From assembly GCA_015680685.1 (NCBI GenBank), contig MNCI01004727.1, forward strand, positions 40,773-104,772: a DNA stretch of 64,000 nt. Direction: 5' to 3'. The stretch comes from Gnetum montanum (Eukaryota; Streptophyta; Gnetopsida; Gnetales; Gnetaceae). The position numbers were made by a program, and so were the translations under genes. The notes beneath the pieces are model-generated. The model searched no databases. It was given only the letters and a program-made list of their open reading frames with translations, and was not told the DNA's origin. Positions 60,191-64,000 of the stretch are shown piece after piece (position 1 is the stretch's first letter; each line of letters starts with the position of its first letter).

Positions 60191-60640
60191 ATACCGATGC
60201 AATAAAACACACACATGTAGATACCATCGTGATGAGGTATGAATTCAATGCTACATAAGACACAAGTCACAAATACATGAACAACGAGATGGGATGAATT
60301 AGAGAAGGGATTGCAGAGATTGGGATGTGAGGTAACTGACTCAGGGCACAATGAATCTTGAGTGTAGGGCATGATTAATGTGTCATTAGCCCGTCTCTCC
60401 AAAATTAAGATCAAGTCCATTCCTCCGATCAGTGACATTGCATCATTTCATCCAATGATGGACAAGCATAAGAGCACCATGACAGCAAGGCATACGATCA
60501 CTTGGTGTTTTGTGCAAGGGAGGAGTGACTTGGAATTTGTTTGTGGCATACTTTTTGTTTGGCCACTTTGGCACACTCTCTTCTTCTTTTTTTTGAAAAG
60601 CTTGTCTTTATTGGATGCCTTTAATACTCTTACTCCCATT
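60191..60640. repeat. Element F segment present on both sides of G, right copy
   Basis: Pairs with 41931-42394. The F interior then continues to the gag at 61076. Confidence 0.88.
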
Positions 60641-61075
60641 TTCCATTAGATCTACAAGGATCTTAGTATAACCAAGCTTCATGATAGCACCTAGAGATGT
60701 CACCAAAGAGAATCCACAAGTCTCCTTGATGTCACACCCTGGCCTTAGTCCACCCTTCTTCGCTCTAGGCATAATGAGCACAAAATTACTTTTAAGTTTC
60801 ATGATGACAAGAATATCATTGTACCCAGAGTATAACCTCTTATTAATAGAATGGTTGGGTGGATGTGGTGGGTTTGCTGTCCAAATAATTAATCACCTGA
60901 GACTTGATAGCATAAAACAACACCTCAACCAACGAGCCACATGAGTGTTTTATTTGTAGATGAGATTACTCATAAAAAGATAAAAAGAAAAAACAATAAA
61001 TTAAAAGGTGAAAAACTGGAAAACAAAAAGTCAAAAAATTAAAAAAACAATGAAACATTTATTAATTCTATGTTG

Positions 61076-63070
61076 TTAGAATGGAGGGTGCCCCCCATAA
61101 CTAAACAGTTGGCTAGATTTAATAAATGAAAGGTGGGGATCCTTGCATGTTGAAAATATTGGGACTTGGTCATACTTACCCCATTGGGGTTCATACACTT
61201 GATTAGAGTTGACATAGTAGGGCAAGTTATAAGATGTCGTTTTATAAGGGGTTGACCCACTATGGTACTTGTGACTGTAAGATGGTATGCAAGGATCAAC
61301 ATGTCTCCCCATGTGGCAATATTCATTGGGCCCCATGGTTGTTGGAGTATTGAGTGGTGGCCTTGATAAAGTAACATGAGGCATTGGGTTCGAAGAGGAA
61401 GATGCACCACAGTGTTGGATTTGTGCTGAGTTGGCAGATGCAGTGGTTTTTGAATTGTGATGTCCCTTTCTACGGCCATGCTTAAAGAAAGGACGCTTTC
61501 GATGTTGTGGAGGACCTCCGCTGCTATTGACAGTAGTAGCATAAGTAATGTTTGTGGGTTGGTGCTATGGTGTAAAGTCTTCTGGCATAGCTGGTGGTGA
61601 TGTAGAAGAGGGTGAAGTATGAGAATATTGAGGTTGAGGAGAAGTGTAAGACACATGAGGTGGTGATCTTGTTGGAGAGGACATGGGTGGATAGTACTCA
61701 AGAGAATGATAATGATGAGGTGAGGTAGAGGATGCTGATCCCGTTGGAGAAATAGGGTGTTGAACATAATAAACATTTGGCATTGAGACATATGAAGGGT
61801 ATGGTTTGGTTGGCAGTGGCCTCCCCCACGAGTGAGGTTTTTGCCACTGTGGTTGGACACAGTATTTTTGTATGAACTCTGGATGTAACATTCCTCCCCA
61901 ATGCTTATGTAAATGTGACAAGATTGGGCATTGACCTTTGGGGTGATCATACAGGCAAATATTACATTGATACGTATGATTGGTAGTTGAGTTCTTATCC
62001 TTATTCTCTTCAACCCTTCTTTTCAATTGTCTAGTGGTGTTCTATCCTATTTCTTGGTTTATCATGGTTCTTCCTCTAATAATGTTGGCATATTCTCCAC
62101 ATCTTTCATGTACCCAGTCCATCATCTTATTGATCTTTGCCTCAATTTCATCTAGTGATTGTAGGATTGGCAAAGATGATTCCACCTCCTTGAAGTGAGT
62201 TGATTTCTCCTCTTCATGATCATGGACCCTTGTTAAGTTGAGATTTTGGTCCTATTGAGAACTTTCAACATTCTCCCATTTGGTTATTTCTCCTTCTTCT
62301 TTTGCTACCCACTTAATAAGCTCTTGGAATTGATGGGTTCATAGCTCATATAGTTGACCTCGGGCGTACATCCCTAGGATCTCCCTTGTTTCATTACGGA
62401 GCCCATCTATGATATGGTACATTAGCCTTTCCTTGGAGAACCCATGGCCTGGGCAGTTGTTTAACAGTGCATAATATCTTTCTAAGGCCATGTCCAAGGG
62501 TTCATGTTGTGCTTGTTTCCATTCTTGGATTTGTCTCCTCAAGGTTGACACTCTCGCATAGGTTTGATATCTTTCATTGAAAAGTTCTACCATTGTCGGC
62601 CAACGTCGAATTGATTTTGGTTTTAACGACCTATACCATACTTTTGCTTGGCCAACGAGTGTTAGAGGAAAGAGCTTAAGTTTTTGCCATCCATTATCAA
62701 TGTCATTCCATGCACAGGCATCATGGAAGGCTTGTAGATGATGTTGGGGATCTAAATCATAGCCTCCTGAAAACTTAGGAAAGTTGTTTAAGTCAAGCCT
62801 GGGTAGACAGCTTTCCTTACGATGCCTGCGGGGTATTTGAATAGCCTCTTGTATTTCCATTAAGCTTGTAGTGGCTAGTAGGGGTTCATTGTCACTAGGT
62901 ATGTTATGTAGTTGTGAGCTGGGACGATGTTGTTTGTGTTGATGCTCATAGGAGATCCCTACATGAAATTGGGTACTCCAAACTTCATCTTCATTATCAT
63001 ATAAGTTGTTGGTTCTCCAATGAGTTGCCCTACTAGTTGTTGCGTTGTCATAGTCTTGTGAGAGAGACAT
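61076..63070 (-). pseudogene. gag of element F
   Basis: One frame of 665 codons starts at the ATG at 63070 (MSLSQDYDN) and holds the capsid domain (about 62850-62345, with QHHLQAFHDACAWND and QAKVWYRSLKP), a charged linker, the knuckle CNICLYDHPKGQC (about 61955) and a long Pro/Ser/Tyr/His-rich tail to 61076. Four stops break it, near 62340, 62245, 62040 and 61565. Each is explained by a single C-to-T change (CAG or CGA to a stop). It is homologous to the A and B gags, and no protease follows. Confidence 0.85.
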
Positions 63071-63186
63071 TGTTGTGAACCGTCTGTGACTTAATTGAAT
63101 TGAATTTAATTCTTTTCTAAAGGATATATTGTTAATACTTGTTATAGCGATCTTGTATGATATAACTAATCTAAATAACTAGCACC

Positions 63187-63206
63187 ATCCTCAACAACGG
63201 TGCCAA
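63187..63206 (-). promoter_or_regulatory. Primer binding site of element F
   Basis: Minus-strand TTGGCACCGTTGTTGAGGAT next to the LTR is a diverged tRNA-Asp-type site. Confidence 0.6.
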
Positions 63207-63683
63207 TGATGAGTGGCGCAGTACCCCTACACTCAACCATACGAATACAAGAGTTCACCCACAATCTAGTTGAACTCCGTGGATAGGCTAGTTGTGGTAT
63301 CTAGATAGTTACAAGTTGATCGCAGTTTGTTGTCTTCCCACATGGACTAGTATTTGCTTTGTCACGTATGGTTTAGTCTAGAGTGAAGCGTATGATGTGA
63401 TCCTAAACTAGTGCTGCTCCTAGAGACAATGGAAAATAATCTTGATTAAACTAATAAGCAATAAGAAATGAAGTCTAAGCTAGCCTAAGTGTGATGAGCA
63501 TCCGTTCCTTAATCATCCATACACATCTTGGACCTCGTGCATGACTACTACTAGGATTATCAAGCATAGATCCTAAGTACGCTACTGGGTTACCAAGTAG
63601 TCACACTTAAATGCTCGTGATTAAATCGTTCTCATTCCGCAGTTAACAACAAGAATAGTAAATGATGGTAAGGAAATACTAAC
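63207..63683 (-). repeat. 5' LTR of element F, interrupted
   Basis: Matches 39966-40440 closely. It breaks off at CTAAC where another LTR begins. Confidence 0.88.
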
Positions 63684-63930
63684 TGATGAGCGGCGAGGTA
63701 CCCCTACACTCAACCATACAAATATGAGTGTTCTCGCATGATTTGGTCGAACTCCGTGGACAGGCTAGTTGTGGTATCTAGATAGTTACACGTTGATCGT
63801 AGTTCGCTATCTTCCCACTTGGACTAGTATTTGCTTTGTCACATATGGTTTAGTCTAGAGTGAGGCATATGATGTGATCCTAAACTAGTGCTACCCCTAG
63901 AGAAAATGGAACATAATCTTTTTTAAACTA
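63684..63930 (-). repeat. Start of another F-type LTR inserted in the F 5' LTR
   Basis: TGATGAGCGGCGAGG opens a further LTR that aligns with 39966-40210. The other end is not in the window. Confidence 0.8.
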
Positions 63931-64000
63931 NGTTCCATTTTCTCTAGGGGTAGCACTAGTTTAGGATCACATCATATGCCTCACTCTAGACTAAACCATA
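63844..64000. repeat. Inverted copies around the single N at 63931
   Basis: Bases 63932-64000 are the exact reverse complement of 63844-63912. This is probably a misjoin of contigs in opposite orientation, or two adjoining LTRs in opposite orientation. Confidence 0.8.

Larger units (their letters stand above)
39966..63683 (-). mobile_element. Element F: gag-only LTR element, split by element G
   Basis: The 3' LTR is 39966-40906 and the 5' LTR starts at 63207, both in minus orientation, with near-identical text. The interior is 40907-42394 plus 60191-63206. It holds a long decayed gag and a short 3' frame, but no protease, RT or integrase. The left flank is GTACT inside the LTR of element I. 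The 5' LTR is itself interrupted at 63684. About 450 bases of the interior occur twice, on both sides of element G. Confidence 0.82.

Overview
The window is plant nuclear DNA. It holds one intact host gene for a chloroplast enzyme, with nine GT-AG exons, a plant-type tRNA-His gene, and layer upon layer of plant Ty3/gypsy LTR retrotransposons. One clear host gene in 64 kb, with retroelements nested three deep, suggests a large repeat-rich seed-plant genome. I cannot name the species. The assembly contains two long N gaps (5494-6185, 18453-18567) and several single-N joins. Most of the single-N joins are flanked by exact copies of the same 41-47 bases and look like contig ends that were never merged.

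Layout. 1-13607: element A, an Athila-like Ty3/gypsy element on the minus strand (gag, protease, RT, RNase H, integrase, then an extra coiled-coil reading frame), with a solo LTR inserted in its gag. 13608-14217: LTR remnant C, into which A inserted. 15196-22350: element B, a complete LTR element that has gag but no RT or integrase, sitting inside the 3' end of an RTE-type LINE remnant. 23340-27950: the CHLOROPHYLLIDE A OXYGENASE gene (CAO, 551 residues, nine exons) with an antisense tRNA-His(GTG) gene in intron 7. 29300-36240: a two-copy segmental duplication carrying decayed leucine-rich-repeat gene pieces; copy 2 holds a small Copia-like insertion with an intact target duplication. 36480-39965: decayed plus-strand element I, split by solo LTR D. 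39966-63683: element F, a minus-strand gag-only relative of A and B. F is split by element G (42395-60190), a 17.8 kb plus-strand Tat-lineage element. 63684-64000: the start of another LTR, ending in an inverted join.

Element G is the most unusual object here. Between its protease and RT it carries about 4 kb of minus-strand coding sequence, with a consensus TATA box and several canonical introns. One exon resembles an FCP1/NIF-type phosphatase fold. The antisense block is bracketed by clusters of a short repeat (core CCTTAAACTAGCA). G's LTRs contain arrays of GCTACGCTA-type palindromes, and its 5' leader holds six imperfect tandem copies of a 120-166 bp unit. G lacks matching target duplications, and about 450 bp of F is present on both sides of it, which points to recombination between two G copies.

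The retroelement genes are decayed, mostly by stops explained by C-to-T or G-to-A changes, and both integrases have Asn where the second catalytic Asp is expected. The CAO gene and the tRNA gene appear functional.
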